Assembly: GCA_049614485.1 (NCBI GenBank)
Contig: JBMZDR010000005.1
Location: 52,290-116,289 of the forward strand
Origin: GCA-2733415 sp049614485
GTDB taxonomy: Bacteria > Bacteroidota > Bacteroidia > Flavobacteriales > Flavobacteriaceae
Direction: 5' to 3'
DNA: 64,000 bases
Part shown: in pieces, positions 41,656 to 51,449 of the stretch
Layout of the letters: the number at the start of each line of letters is the position of its first letter
Numbering within the stretch: position 1 is the stretch's first letter
Program-made: the position numbers and the translations under genes
The notes under the pieces: generated by a model
Database searches by the model: none
What the model was told of the DNA's origin: nothing
The model's input: only the letters and a program-made list of their open reading frames with translations

Positions 41656-43854
41656 TTAAAACCAATACCCCAAACTCACAAACCATTGTACTTTTTTAAT
41701 TTCAGGAGACCAGGTTGACTTTACTTGTACAGGCCCTAAAATTGTTTTAGTTCCATAGCCTAATGCGTAACCTATGTGATTTGGAGATGACAACCAATCT
41801 CCTTCTTTAAAAAGACCGTCTTCAATGTTTGCCATATTAAAACTTGCTGTTAAAAAGTGTTTTTTATAAAACTGATAATGCATGCTTGCATCAGTTTTTA
41901 CATAACCATCTCCGCCAATGCTTAAAAAATCAAATCCGTAAAAAGGCATATAATTATTAATAAAATTATTACCATACCCTCCTAAAACAAAATCAAATGA
42001 AGCGTTATTGTTATTACCTATTCTAAAGCCTCCTTCAGTAAATAAATTAAAATATACTTTTGGTAGCAACTGTGTTGCAAAGCCCATTCTGGCCTTTGCT
42101 ATTGAAAAAGGCTCATAATCATCTGCTTTTTTACCTGTGAATAAGTACTGATGAAAATCACCTTTAAAGTAGGCTCCTTTTGTTGGGTAATATAAATCAT
42201 CCAACGCATCGTATTTTAACTCTCCATAAAAACTAAAAAAATTATCATCCTCAATGCTTATTCCTGTGTCTTCGCCAAAAATTTTTAATAATTTATGTTC
42301 TACACCAAGGGCCAAGGCAAAATCTTTCCTAAACAATGTTTCAATATAAAACTGACTGGTCAAATCTAACACATCAACATCATCTGTTTCAGAGGTGTTA
42401 GCAGGCGTATTCATAAATATATTTAAATCGACTTTGTTTTCAAAAGAGTTTAATCTTGATTTCAATCCAATACTCCAATAAAACCCTTTGTCTATATAAT
42501 ATTCAAAATTATATCTGATATTTTGTCCTAAAACAAAATCAAAACTCATTATGTCATTATTTGTAATTAACTGCTTGTGTGACACATTAATTAAAGCAGC
42601 CCCTTTATACAAGTCATCATAATGCACCCCAAGCTTAAGTGATGTTTTATTTTGACTTTCTCTAAGGCTTATATCTAGGATATTATCATGGGTAATTTTA
42701 TATTTTATAACATTAAAATTATCTGTTGCAGCAAGTGATGTAATTCCATTTTCAATTTTTTTATACGAAACAACAGAAGGGGTTTTTAGCTTCAACTTTC
42801 CTAATACATAGGCTCGGGTATAGTTATTATTTCCGTTTATTTGAACTCCTTTTAGGTCATATGCTTGTTTGGCTCCTTTTGCAGTTATTACGGCTGGGGT
42901 TTTTATGGGGTTTTGCTCTTTTGAAAGCGCCGTTAATTGTGTTTTAAATTCATTTGCGGCATCATATCCTGCTTTATAAATTTCATTACTTTCCTCAAAA
43001 GATATTATTGAATAATTTGTAATATCTGGTTTAATATAAATTGATGTTTTCTTTACTTTTTCCAACATCTGATGGATGGTGTTAAAATTTGACACTTGCT
43101 TCATAATGTCTGAAGCAGAAATTAATTGTGCTTTATTCAATAAACTGTCTTGCACATCAACACCTATAACAATATCAACTTCTTTTTTCAACAATTCATC
43201 TATAGGGTAATTATTAGAAACCCCTCCATCTATCAATAATTTTCCATCTATATATACAGGCTCAAAAAGTGTTGGAATTGCACCACTTGCCAATATTGCA
43301 TCAGGAAGATATCCTTTATCTAAAACAACTTGACTACCTGATTCTACATCAGTTGCAATACAAAAAAAAGGAATAGGTAGTGACTTAAAGTCATTTACAT
43401 CTTTTACATGATCTAGTAATTTCACGAAAAAATTATAGGTGTTTTGACCTTTTGAAATTGAAGATGGTAGTGTTATTTTAAATTTATTAAACGGTAATGT
43501 TACTGCGTGTTTATCAGAATCATCCCGCTCAAAGAATGATTTGTTTTTACGTTCAAACTCGTCACTTATTAACCCCTCAAAATCAACTTGTTTAAAAAGT
43601 GCTGTCAATTCATCTGCAGAATATCCTGATGCGTATAGTGCCCCAACAATAGCCCCCATACTTGTACCGGCAATATAATCTATCTGAACACCAGATTCTT
43701 CAATAACTTTTAACGCGCCTATATGCGCTAAACCTTTAGCGCCACCACCACTTAAAACCACCCCTACTTTTGTGGTGTTTTTAGCTTCTTTTTGCTGAGA
43801 ATAGCTTAAAAATGCCGTTAAAAAAACTACTGTATATAAAATTGATCTCCCCAC
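41656..43854 (-). CDS. Patatin-like phospholipase fused to outer-membrane beta-barrel
   Basis: A 732-residue protein: signal peptide, a patatin hydrolase (about 27-310) with oxyanion loop SGGGAKGLAHIGAL, nucleophile AGTSMGAIV and catalytic Asp in DGGVSNNYP. A short POTRA-like stretch (about 330-390, DLKGVQINGNNNYTRAYVLGKL) and a 16-strand-type BamA/TamA-like barrel (about 400-732, ending VSLGYWF) follow. This is the PlpD-type type Vd layout, though in Bacteroidota the passenger may stay periplasmic. The start is GTG 43854; no ATG is available before the signal peptide. It follows uvrC by 19 bases. Confidence 0.92.
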   Translation of the reverse strand: MGRSILYTVVFLTAFLSYSQQKEAKNTTKVGVVLSGGGAKGLAHIGALKVIEESGVQIDYIAGTSMGAIVGALYASGYSADELTALFKQVDFEGLISDEFERKNKSFFERDDSDKHAVTLPFNKFKITLPSSISKGQNTYNFFVKLLDHVKDVNDFKSLPIPFFCIATDVESGSQVVLDKGYLPDAILASGAIPTLFEPVYIDGKLLIDGGVSNNYPIDELLKKEVDIVIGVDVQDSLLNKAQLISASDIMKQVSNFNTIHQMLEKVKKTSIYIKPDITNYSIISFEESNEIYKAGYDAANEFKTQLTALSKEQNPIKTPAVITAKGAKQAYDLKGVQINGNNNYTRAYVLGKLKLKTPSVVSYKKIENGITSLAATDNFNVIKYKITHDNILDISLRESQNKTSLKLGVHYDDLYKGAALINVSHKQLITNNDIMSFDFVLGQNIRYNFEYYIDKGFYWSIGLKSRLNSFENKVDLNIFMNTPANTSETDDVDVLDLTSQFYIETLFRKDFALALGVEHKLLKIFGEDTGISIEDDNFFSFYGELKYDALDDLYYPTKGAYFKGDFHQYLFTGKKADDYEPFSIAKARMGFATQLLPKVYFNLFTEGGFRIGNNNNASFDFVLGGYGNNFINNYMPFYGFDFLSIGGDGYVKTDASMHYQFYKKHFLTASFNMANIEDGLFKEGDWLSSPNHIGYALGYGTKTILGPVQVKSTWSPEIKKVQWFVSLGYWF

Positions 43855-43873
43855 TGTGGAAAGTTACTAAATG

Positions 43874-45658
43874 CTAATGAAATTCTTGATATATTTTCTG
43901 AGCTTTTGATAAACCAACTACTTTTTCTAAATCTGTTAACGGTGCTTCTTTTATACGTTTTACCGACTTAAACTGTTTCATTAATGCTACAATCGTTTTT
44001 TCACCAATACCGTCAATTGTTTCAAGCTCTGTTTGTAAGGCGGTTTTACTGCGTCGGTTTCTGTGATGTTCTATACCAAAACGATGTGCTTCATTTCGCA
44101 AATGCTGAATAACTTTTAAGGTTTCAGATTTCTTATCCAAATACAACGGGTATTTATCATCTGGGTAAAACAATTCTTCTAATCGTTTAGCAATACCGAT
44201 AATCGCAATTTTTCCGCGCAAACCTAAATCTTCTAAACTTTTTAATGCTGAAGATAATTGTCCTTTTCCTCCGTCAATAATTATCAATTGTGGCAAAGGC
44301 TGCTGTTCATCTAACAAACGTTTGTAACGCCTATAAACTACTTCTTCCATAGATGCAAAATCATCAGGACCTTCAACAGTTTTTATATTAAAATGACGGT
44401 ATTCTTTTTTACTTGGTTTTCCGCTTTTAAACACCACACAGGCAGCTACCGGATGCGTTCCTTGAATATTGGAGTTATCAAAGCACTCAATATGCCTAGG
44501 TTCTTCATGCAATCGCAAATCTTTCTGCATTTGCTTCATCATTCGGTTAGAATGCCGCTCAGGATCTGTAATTTTTACTTGTTTGAAACGCTCCATCCTA
44601 AAATACTTTGCGTTACGAGTAGATAAATCTAAAATGTGTTTTTTATCGCCTAATTTCGGAATGGTAAGTTTTAATTGATCACCTAAGTCAACCTCAAAAG
44701 GCACATAGAGTTCTTTAGATTCTGAATGAAAACGCGTGCGAATTTCTGTAATGGCAATCTCTAACAATTCTTTATCGGTTTCTTCTAATTTTTTCTTGAG
44801 CTCTAATGTATGTGATCGGATAATTGAGCCATACGAAATTTGTAAAAAGTTGATGTACCCATAGCTTTCATCGGTTACAATTGAAAACACATCTACATTT
44901 GATATTTTCGGATTTACTATAGTAGATTTTGATTGGTAATTTTCTAAAATTTCAACTTTTTCTTTAATGCGTTGCGCATCTTCAAACTGTAAATTTTCAG
45001 CATAACGTTGCATCAATTTTTTAAAGTTTTGTAACGAATCTTTAAAATTTCCTTTTAAAATCTCACGTATGGCTGTAATTTGATTGTTATAAGACTCTTG
45101 TGTTTGTAAGCCCTCACAACCGCCTTTACAGTTTTTTAAATGGTATTCTAAACATACCTTAAATTTTCCTGAACTGATGTTTTCCTGACTCAATTGGTAG
45201 TTACACGTGCGTAACGGGTACAAGCCTTTTATCAAATCTAATAGTGTACGAACCGTTTTTTGACTGGTATAAGGTCCAAAATATTCTGAGCCATCTTTAA
45301 TCACACGACGTGTAGAAAACACTCTCGGAAACGCTTCTTTTTTTATACATATCCACGGATAGGTTTTCCCATCTTTTAACAAGACATTATAGCGCGGTTG
45401 GTATTTTTTTATAAGATTGTTTTCTAACAACAAGGCGTCAGTTTCGGTAGCAACAACAATGTGTTTAATGCTGACTATTTTCTTTACCAACACGCCTGTT
45501 TTAGCGTTATCGTGATTCTTGGTAAAATATGATGAGACCCGTTTTTTTAAATTTTTAGCCTTACCTACATAAAGAATTTTGTCTTCCTTGTCATAATACT
45601 GATACACCCCAGGTTCCTGAGGTAATAAGTGTACTTGGAGTTTTAAGGCTTCTGTCAT
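43874..45658 (-). CDS. uvrC: Excinuclease ABC subunit C
   Basis: A 594-residue dual-incision nuclease of nucleotide excision repair. The GIY-YIG domain is at the N-terminus (PGVYQYYDKEDKILYVGKAKNLKKRVSSY), then a Cys cluster (CNYQLSQEN...CLEYHLKNCKGGCEG), the UVR motif around 200-235, the RNase H-like C-terminal nuclease (IECFDNSNIQGTHPVAA) and tandem helix-hairpin-helix motifs at the end. A GTG 27 bases upstream is in frame, but ATG 45658 (MTEALKLQVHLLPQEPGVY) is the family start. Confidence 0.96.
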   Translation of the reverse strand: MTEALKLQVHLLPQEPGVYQYYDKEDKILYVGKAKNLKKRVSSYFTKNHDNAKTGVLVKKIVSIKHIVVATETDALLLENNLIKKYQPRYNVLLKDGKTYPWICIKKEAFPRVFSTRRVIKDGSEYFGPYTSQKTVRTLLDLIKGLYPLRTCNYQLSQENISSGKFKVCLEYHLKNCKGGCEGLQTQESYNNQITAIREILKGNFKDSLQNFKKLMQRYAENLQFEDAQRIKEKVEILENYQSKSTIVNPKISNVDVFSIVTDESYGYINFLQISYGSIIRSHTLELKKKLEETDKELLEIAITEIRTRFHSESKELYVPFEVDLGDQLKLTIPKLGDKKHILDLSTRNAKYFRMERFKQVKITDPERHSNRMMKQMQKDLRLHEEPRHIECFDNSNIQGTHPVAACVVFKSGKPSKKEYRHFNIKTVEGPDDFASMEEVVYRRYKRLLDEQQPLPQLIIIDGGKGQLSSALKSLEDLGLRGKIAIIGIAKRLEELFYPDDKYPLYLDKKSETLKVIQHLRNEAHRFGIEHHRNRRSKTALQTELETIDGIGEKTIVALMKQFKSVKRIKEAPLTDLEKVVGLSKAQKIYQEFH

Positions 45659-45748
45659 CTCCACAAAAATAAGGAAATATATCACACTATTTTATCAAGT
45701 TCATCGAAGTTAAATAATTGTTCTATTTTTATAATCAAATTAAAATAT

Positions 45749-46156
45749 ATGAATGCAACAGTTAAAAATATATTAGCCGTAATTACAGGTGTTGGAGTGG
45801 GAATGGTAGTGAACATGGGAATCATAATGATAAGCAGCTCACTAATTCCTCCACCAGAAGGTATAGACAATACCACTATGGAAGGTTTAAAAGCTGGCAT
45901 GCACTTATTTGAACCCAAACATTTTATCATGCCATTTTTAGCACATGCACTCGGAACATTTGCAGGTGCTTTTGTAGCTGCTAAATTAGCCGTGTCACAT
46001 CACATGAAATTTGCTCTTGGTATTGGTGTATTTTTCTTATTAGGTGGTTTAGCAAACATCTTTATGTTGCCCTCACCAACTTGGTTTACAGTATTAGATT
46101 TAGGAGTAGCCTATATTCCTATGGGATTTATTGCTGGTAAATTAGCATCTAAATAA
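45749..46156 (+). CDS. Four-helix membrane protein, unknown
   Basis: A 135-residue inner-membrane protein with four hydrophobic helices (about 6-30, 60-80, 87-107, 112-131) and a glycine-rich first helix (ITGVGVGMVVNMGIIM). The loop after helix 1 has PPPEGIDNTTMEGLKAG. It is conserved in marine flavobacteria but has no named function that I recognise. It is divergent from uvrC and followed after 2 bases by a small lipoprotein gene, so the two form an operon. Confidence 0.75.
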   Translation: MNATVKNILAVITGVGVGMVVNMGIIMISSSLIPPPEGIDNTTMEGLKAGMHLFEPKHFIMPFLAHALGTFAGAFVAAKLAVSHHMKFALGIGVFFLLGGLANIFMLPSPTWFTVLDLGVAYIPMGFIAGKLASK

Positions 46157-46158
46157 CC

Positions 46159-46518
46159 ATGAAACACCTATTCTTATTTTGTTTTATACTAGTATCAACC
46201 TCTTGTAAAAAACAAGAAGAAGCAATTACAGAAAACCATATATTAGAATTTAACAACAAGAAATGGTTAATTAAAGAAGGTTACACCTATCCGAATAGAG
46301 AGGAAATGTTACCCGTTTTATTTGCTAACGACACTTTAAAGAAACTACAACGAAACGCTATTTATAACTTGCTTGGCATCCCAAATCGTACAGATAAAAA
46401 TTACTTGTTTTATACTGTGTCTCAACGGCGTATTGGCTTTTTTCCATTACACACCAAAACCTTAGTGATTAAATTACAAGGTAACGATAGCTTAAATAAA
46501 GTTATGATTCACGAATAG
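46159..46518 (+). CDS. Small lipoprotein, BamE/SmpA-like pattern
   Basis: A 119-residue lipoprotein (MKHLFLFCFILVSTSC). The body has a repeated-helix segment (NREEMLPVLFANDTLKKLQRNAIYNLLGIPNRT) followed by two or three strands (LFYTVSQRRIGFFPLHTKTLVIKLQ). The helix-LLG-x-P-strand order resembles BamE/SmpA lipoproteins, but identity is too low to assert that role. It is coupled to the four-helix membrane protein gene upstream. Confidence 0.7.
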   Translation: MKHLFLFCFILVSTSCKKQEEAITENHILEFNNKKWLIKEGYTYPNREEMLPVLFANDTLKKLQRNAIYNLLGIPNRTDKNYLFYTVSQRRIGFFPLHTKTLVIKLQGNDSLNKVMIHE

Positions 46519-46538
46519 GTAGCATCCCTCTATTTTAA

Positions 46539-46546
46539 TAACTTTG
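46539..46546 (+). promoter_or_regulatory. -7 promoter element for ene-reductase gene
   Basis: TAACTTTG matches TAnnTTTG, 29 bases upstream of the ATG at 46576 and just after the preceding lipoprotein gene. Confidence 0.5.
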
Positions 46547-46575
46547 CAGAGCAACCCAAATCATTCAAATTTCCT

Positions 46576-47655
46576 ATGACTACTACTCTAAATACGCCGA
46601 TTACATTTCCTTGTGGTAAAATCATGAAAAACAAATTCATGTTAGCGCCATTAACTAACAAACAGAGTTATGAAAATGGAGTGCTTTCAGATGATGAGTT
46701 GAATTGGTTAACTATGAGAGCAAAGGGACAATTTGGATTAGTCATGACTTGTGCCTCACACGTACAAGAAGTAGGTAAGGGTTTTGAAAGACAATTAGGT
46801 ATTTTTTCTGATGCACATCTTGAAGGGCATAAAAAACTAACCTCAGCTATTAAAGCACATGGTAGTTTAGCCGTTATACAATTGCATCATGCAGGTATGC
46901 GCTCACCTAAAGAATTAATTGATGGCGCTCCTGTTTGTCCGTCTGTAAATGAAAAAACAGGCTCAAGAGCCTTAGCTTTAGAAGAAGTTATACAGTTAAA
47001 AACTGATTTTATTGATGCAGCCATCAGAGCGAAAAAGAGTGGTTATGATGGGGTTGAAGTTCACGGTGCCCATGGGTATATTTTAACGCAATTTTTAAGT
47101 AAAGAGATTAACTTTCGTACTGACGCTTATGGCGGGAGTTTAGAAAACAGAGCGCGATTATTATTTGAAATAGTTGATGGTATTCGCAAAACTTGTGGTG
47201 CTGAATTCTTAATTGGTGTGCGATTATCTCCAGAACGTTTTGGTATGGAACTTCAAGATATTAAAACAGTAAGTCAGCAATTGATTGATTCTGGTCAAAT
47301 AGATTTCTTAGACATCTCTTTATGGGATAGTTTCAAACAACCTGAAGAAGAGCAACACGCCTCAAAATCATTATTAGCACACTTTACAGCACTCGATTTT
47401 AAAGATGTATTATTTACCGTTGCAGGAAAAATATACAGCGCCCAAGATGTCAACAACATTATAGATTCTGGTGTAGATTTTGTAAGCATTGGTAAGTCAG
47501 CTATTTTACATCATGATTTTCCTATGAAAGTTATGGAAAACCCAAATTTTCAACCCGTAGAAGTTCCTGTAACTGAAAGCCATTTACGACAAGAAGGTTT
47601 AGGTGACGATTTCATCACCTATATGAAAAAATGGGAAGGCTTTGTAGCTGATTAA
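46576..47655 (+). CDS. NADH:flavin oxidoreductase / Old Yellow Enzyme family
   Basis: A 359-residue FMN-dependent TIM-barrel ene-reductase. The family motifs are HAGMRSPKEL, the substrate-binding GVEVHGAHGYILTQFLS, YGGSLENRARLLFEIVDGIR and the C-terminal FMN phosphate loop (FVSIGKSAIL). Natural substrate unknown. Its stop codon overlaps the convergent tex stop by 3 bases, with no space for a separate terminator. Confidence 0.9.
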   Translation: MTTTLNTPITFPCGKIMKNKFMLAPLTNKQSYENGVLSDDELNWLTMRAKGQFGLVMTCASHVQEVGKGFERQLGIFSDAHLEGHKKLTSAIKAHGSLAVIQLHHAGMRSPKELIDGAPVCPSVNEKTGSRALALEEVIQLKTDFIDAAIRAKKSGYDGVEVHGAHGYILTQFLSKEINFRTDAYGGSLENRARLLFEIVDGIRKTCGAEFLIGVRLSPERFGMELQDIKTVSQQLIDSGQIDFLDISLWDSFKQPEEEQHASKSLLAHFTALDFKDVLFTVAGKIYSAQDVNNIIDSGVDFVSIGKSAILHHDFPMKVMENPNFQPVEVPVTESHLRQEGLGDDFITYMKKWEGFVAD

Positions 47656-49778
47656 TCTACCATACTTAATTGTATTCTACCACGTTGTTCATCAACTTCT
47701 ATAACTTTAACCATCACATGCTGGTTTAATTGTACAATATCATTTGGATCAGACACATACTTCTGCGCCAATTTTGACACATGTACTAAACCACTTTGTT
47801 TGATACCAATATCAACAAAACAACCAAAATTGGTGATGTTATTGACAATTCCAGGAACGCGCATGCCTACTTTTACATCTTCTATTTTATTTAAATCGGC
47901 CGCAAATTCGAATACTTTAGCCTTCTGTCTTGGATCTACTCCTGGTTTTTCTAACTCTTGAATGATATCTTTTAAGGTTAGCATTCCAATAGCATCGGTA
48001 CAGTATTTATCTAACGGAATTCTTAAAATAAGTTGCTTATCACCTATTAAATCTGACAACTTCACTTTTAAATCTTTCGCCATTTGCTCTACCAACTTGT
48101 AACGCTCTGGGTGAACCGCAGAATTATCTAAGGGATGTTTTCCATCAATAATTCGCATAAACCCTGCAGATTGCTCAAAAGCTTTTGGACCCAAACGTGG
48201 GACTTTTTTCAGTTCAGCACGCGATTGAATACCCCCATGTTCCGATCTGTATTTTACAATATTTTCAGCAATTGTAGTTCCAATTCCAGACACATAACTC
48301 AGTAAAGGCGCACTTGCCGTATTGACATTAACACCAATGGTATTCACACAACTCATGACCACAGTATCCAATTCATTTTTCAGTTTGGTCTGATCAACAT
48401 CATGTTGGTATTGTCCCACTCCTATTGACTTGGGGTCAATTTTAACCAGTTCCGCTAAAGGGTCTGCTAAACGTCTCCCTATAGACACGGCACCTCTAAC
48501 TGTTACATCATAATCAGGGAATTCTGCACGCGCAATTTTGGAAGCCGAATACACAGATGCACCAGCTTCATTAACTACAAATACTTGCACATCTCTATCC
48601 AAATACAACTTCTTAACAAACGCTTCGGTTTCTCTAGATGCCGTTCCGTTTCCTATGGCAATCGCTTCAATTTTATAAGCATTCACCAACGATTTAATCT
48701 TCTTTAAAGCCTCGGTTTCTTTTTTCTGTGGTGCATGTGGATAAATGGTTTCATTGTGTTTTAAATCGCCGTTTTCATCTAAACAGACCACTTTACAACC
48801 ACTTCTAAATCCAGGGTCTAAGGCTAAAATTCGCTTTTCACCTAAGGGAGCACCCAATAGTAACTGTCGTAAATTATTTGAAAAGACTTGAATGGCTTTA
48901 TCATCTGCTTTTTCTTTGGCAGTTTTCAAAACTTCATTACTAATAGCAGGTTGTAACAAACGTTTATAAGCATCTTCAATGGCAATAAATATTTGATTCG
49001 CGCAAGATTCTGTGCCAGTTTTCACAACGGTATTATCTATAACGTCTAAAGCCTCTTCTTTATCTACATCTACTTTTAAACGTACAAACCCTTCATTTTG
49101 CGCACGTAAAATGGCTAACAACCTATGTGAAGGCGCTTTGTCTAAAGGTTCATTCCAATCAAAATACTGTTGGTATTTCTGAGCTTTGTCGTCGTCTTTT
49201 TTAGTTTTTACCAACGTTGATGCAATCACAGATTTTCGCTGATACATGCGACGGACTTTCTGGCGTACAAATTCATTTTCATTGACCCATTCTGCAATAA
49301 TATCTCGTGCACCTTGAAGCGCTTCATCATTGGTTTTAATTGCTCCTTTTCTAAATCTGTTAGCTGTAGATTCAATATCTGTCTCTTTTTGCGACATGAT
49401 AATTTTAGCCAAAGGTTCTAAACCATTTTCGCGCGCTACTGACGCTTTTGTTTTTCGCTTTTTCTTGAATGGTAAATACAAATCTTCCAACTGCGTTAAA
49501 GACTCTGTTTTGGCTATTTTATGTTGTAGTTCTGAAGTTAACAAACCTTGTTCTTCAATAGCTTTTAGAATAGTCGCTTTTCGCTTTTCTAAGTCTTCAA
49601 ATAATGTTTTATATTTTACAATATCACCAATCTGAACCTCATCTAAATTGCCCGTCATTTCCTTTCTATATCGTGATATAAAAGGAATAGTGGCATCTTC
49701 ATTTAGTAATTTAATGGTATTCGCAACGCTTTGTTCAGCCAATTGCGTCGCTTTTATAATGTATTGAAGTGTATTCAT
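47652..49778 (-). CDS. tex: Tex-family RNA-binding transcription factor
   Basis: A 708-residue protein related to eukaryotic Spt6. It has an N-terminal helical domain (ISRYRKEMTGNLDEVQI), a YqgF-like nuclease-fold domain (ILALDPGFRSGCKVVCLDENGD), helix-hairpin-helix motifs (LLSYVSGIGTTIAENIVKYR, LKKVPRLGPKAFEQSAGFMRI) and a C-terminal S1 domain (about 630-700, GIVNNITNFGCFVDIGIKQSGLVHVS). ATG 49778 (MNTLQYIIKATQ) is preferred over an upstream TTG at 49802. Confidence 0.95.
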   Translation of the reverse strand: MNTLQYIIKATQLAEQSVANTIKLLNEDATIPFISRYRKEMTGNLDEVQIGDIVKYKTLFEDLEKRKATILKAIEEQGLLTSELQHKIAKTESLTQLEDLYLPFKKKRKTKASVARENGLEPLAKIIMSQKETDIESTANRFRKGAIKTNDEALQGARDIIAEWVNENEFVRQKVRRMYQRKSVIASTLVKTKKDDDKAQKYQQYFDWNEPLDKAPSHRLLAILRAQNEGFVRLKVDVDKEEALDVIDNTVVKTGTESCANQIFIAIEDAYKRLLQPAISNEVLKTAKEKADDKAIQVFSNNLRQLLLGAPLGEKRILALDPGFRSGCKVVCLDENGDLKHNETIYPHAPQKKETEALKKIKSLVNAYKIEAIAIGNGTASRETEAFVKKLYLDRDVQVFVVNEAGASVYSASKIARAEFPDYDVTVRGAVSIGRRLADPLAELVKIDPKSIGVGQYQHDVDQTKLKNELDTVVMSCVNTIGVNVNTASAPLLSYVSGIGTTIAENIVKYRSEHGGIQSRAELKKVPRLGPKAFEQSAGFMRIIDGKHPLDNSAVHPERYKLVEQMAKDLKVKLSDLIGDKQLILRIPLDKYCTDAIGMLTLKDIIQELEKPGVDPRQKAKVFEFAADLNKIEDVKVGMRVPGIVNNITNFGCFVDIGIKQSGLVHVSKLAQKYVSDPNDIVQLNQHVMVKVIEVDEQRGRIQLSMVD

Positions 49779-49853
49779 TTCTGAATATAATTTATATAGC
49801 AAAAGCTTTAGAAAAAAGCGATGCTTAAGTTTTTAATTTAATAAATTTCAAGG

Positions 49854-50522
49854 TTATTTTCCCTCCACAATCACAACAATCTCACCTTTTGGTGGCTTGT
49901 TTTCAAAATGGGTTAAGACTTCTTTTGCGGTTCCTCTAACGGTTTCTTCGTACAATTTTGACAACTCACGAGATACGGATACTTGCCTATCTTCTCCAAA
50001 ATACTCACAGAAATGCCCTAAGGTTTTTACCAGTTTATGTGGAGATTCATAAATAATCATGGTACGAGTTTCTTCTGCTAACAATTTAAAACGTGTTTGG
50101 CGTCCTTTTTTAACCGGTAAAAACCCTTCAAACACAAACTTATCATTTGGCAAACCAGAGTTAACTAATGCTGGCACAAAAGCGGTTGCTCCTGGCAAAC
50201 AATCTACAGGAATACCTTCTTGCACGCAAGCACGCGTTAATAAAAATCCTGGATCTGAAATGGCTGGTGTTCCAGCATCCGAAATTAAGGCAATGGTTTG
50301 TCCGGCTTTTAATTTTTGCAGCACACTTTCCACCATTCTATGCTCATTATGCATGTGGTGCGATTGCATATGTGTTGAAATTTCAAAATGCTTTAAGAGT
50401 TTCCCAGAGGTTCTGGTGTCTTCCGCTAAAATTAAATCGACTTCTTTAAGCACTCGTATGGCTCTAAAAGTCATGTCTTCTAAATTACCAATAGGTGTTG
50501 GTACTAGATATAATTTACTCAT
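49854..50522 (-). CDS. rsmI: 16S rRNA (cytidine(1402)-2'-O)-methyltransferase
   Basis: A 222-residue SAM-dependent methyltransferase of the tetrapyrrole-methylase fold that modifies C1402 in the decoding centre. It has LVPTPIGNLEDMTFRAIRVLKEVDLILAEDTRTSGKLLKHF at the N-terminus, ALISDAGTPAISDPGFLL, and PGATAFVPALVNSGLPNDKFVFEGFLP. It is shorter than E. coli RsmI, lacking the C-terminal extension, as is usual in Bacteroidota. Its ATG overlaps the preceding stop by one base (TAATG). Confidence 0.95.
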   Translation of the reverse strand: MSKLYLVPTPIGNLEDMTFRAIRVLKEVDLILAEDTRTSGKLLKHFEISTHMQSHHMHNEHRMVESVLQKLKAGQTIALISDAGTPAISDPGFLLTRACVQEGIPVDCLPGATAFVPALVNSGLPNDKFVFEGFLPVKKGRQTRFKLLAEETRTMIIYESPHKLVKTLGHFCEYFGEDRQVSVSRELSKLYEETVRGTAKEVLTHFENKPPKGEIVVIVEGK

Positions 50523-51262
50523 TAATATTTTCCTTCAATAAATGATATTAAACGCTCTTCGTAAGCTTCTTTTCCTGTCCAGTTGTTGTATTCTGGTTTT
50601 ACCATACCGTTTAAAAACTCTAAAGCTTCTAACTCGCTATTTAGCGTATTTAGTTGTGAAATCACACGATTGAAATCTTCTGTACTGCCATTAAATAAAT
50701 GTTTTACAAATGCAATTCTGTCATTTAACCCAATGGTAATGCCTTTTTTTAAGCGGTCATTTAACGATCCAGATTTTGGTGCTTCATTAATATCCTCTTG
50801 AGTTGGTGTTACAGCATTCATATCATTCTTCGCTGTTTCAATAGGTGCTGTTATCGTTTCAAATAAGTCGTCTACTTGTTGTGTTTCTTGAGGCATTTGT
50901 GCCACAATATCAATCATTTTTTCTGTAGCAGGTTCCACGTACAACTCTTCGTCAGACACAAATAAGTTCTCATCTAATGTGGATAGCATTTCTGAATCTT
51001 CAATTGATGATGGTTCTTCTGTAAGATTGCTTATTTCTTCTTCCTGAATAGGTAACTCTTGTACTACAGCATTATTTTCAACTACACTGGTTTCTTTTGG
51101 TGGTAATTCCTCAGATAAATTAGAGTTTACAAACTCTAAAACCGTTAATTTTTCATACAATTTCTGCGCTAAATGTTGTAATTCAGAAACAGAAACATCA
51201 CTGGATGTTGCTAAAATTTTTTCTGCTACTACTTTTAAGTCTGATTGAAGTAAGTTTTTCAT
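50522..51262 (-). CDS. Acidic protein of unknown function coupled to rsmI
   Basis: A 246-residue soluble protein with no signal peptide. It has a helical N-terminus (about 1-45), a disordered acidic middle rich in Glu/Ser/Pro (about 50-160), and a conserved helical C-terminal domain (about 165-246, LNDRLKKGITIGLNDRIAFVKHLFNG, then TLNSELEALEFLNGM). The C-terminal part recurs in Bacteroidota proteins of unknown function. It is translationally coupled to rsmI (TAATG), which could mean a ribosome link or simply a shared promoter. I do not recognise a function. Confidence 0.75.
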   Translation of the reverse strand: MKNLLQSDLKVVAEKILATSSDVSVSELQHLAQKLYEKLTVLEFVNSNLSEELPPKETSVVENNAVVQELPIQEEEISNLTEEPSSIEDSEMLSTLDENLFVSDEELYVEPATEKMIDIVAQMPQETQQVDDLFETITAPIETAKNDMNAVTPTQEDINEAPKSGSLNDRLKKGITIGLNDRIAFVKHLFNGSTEDFNRVISQLNTLNSELEALEFLNGMVKPEYNNWTGKEAYEERLISFIEGKY

Positions 51263-51387
51263 TGCTAATTAAGACGTGTTTTTAATGCTACAAATTTGTT
51301 GAAAGATACTAAATTAAACGCTAAATAAAGGATTATTATTGTTTTCAGCTCTAATTTATTGTAATAAAGCAGCTTTAAAATTTATAT

Positions 51388-51415
51388 TTGAATAGCATAA
51401 ATTTATGTAGCTTTG
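51388..51415 (+). promoter_or_regulatory. Promoter of tdk (TTG, 17 bases, TAGCTTTG)
   Basis: TTG at 51388-51390, a 17-base spacer and TAGCTTTG at 51408-51415 fit the Bacteroidota -33/-7 pattern. The ATG lies 34 bases further on. The intergenic region also serves the divergent acidic-protein gene. Confidence 0.6.
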
Positions 51416-51449
51416 TTGCATACAGTACTATCCTTAATAAAACAAGAGC

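Noticed and set aside
50059..50541. 160-codon plus-strand frame opposite rsmI
   Set aside because: Shadow of rsmI, whose motifs are unmistakable on the minus strand.
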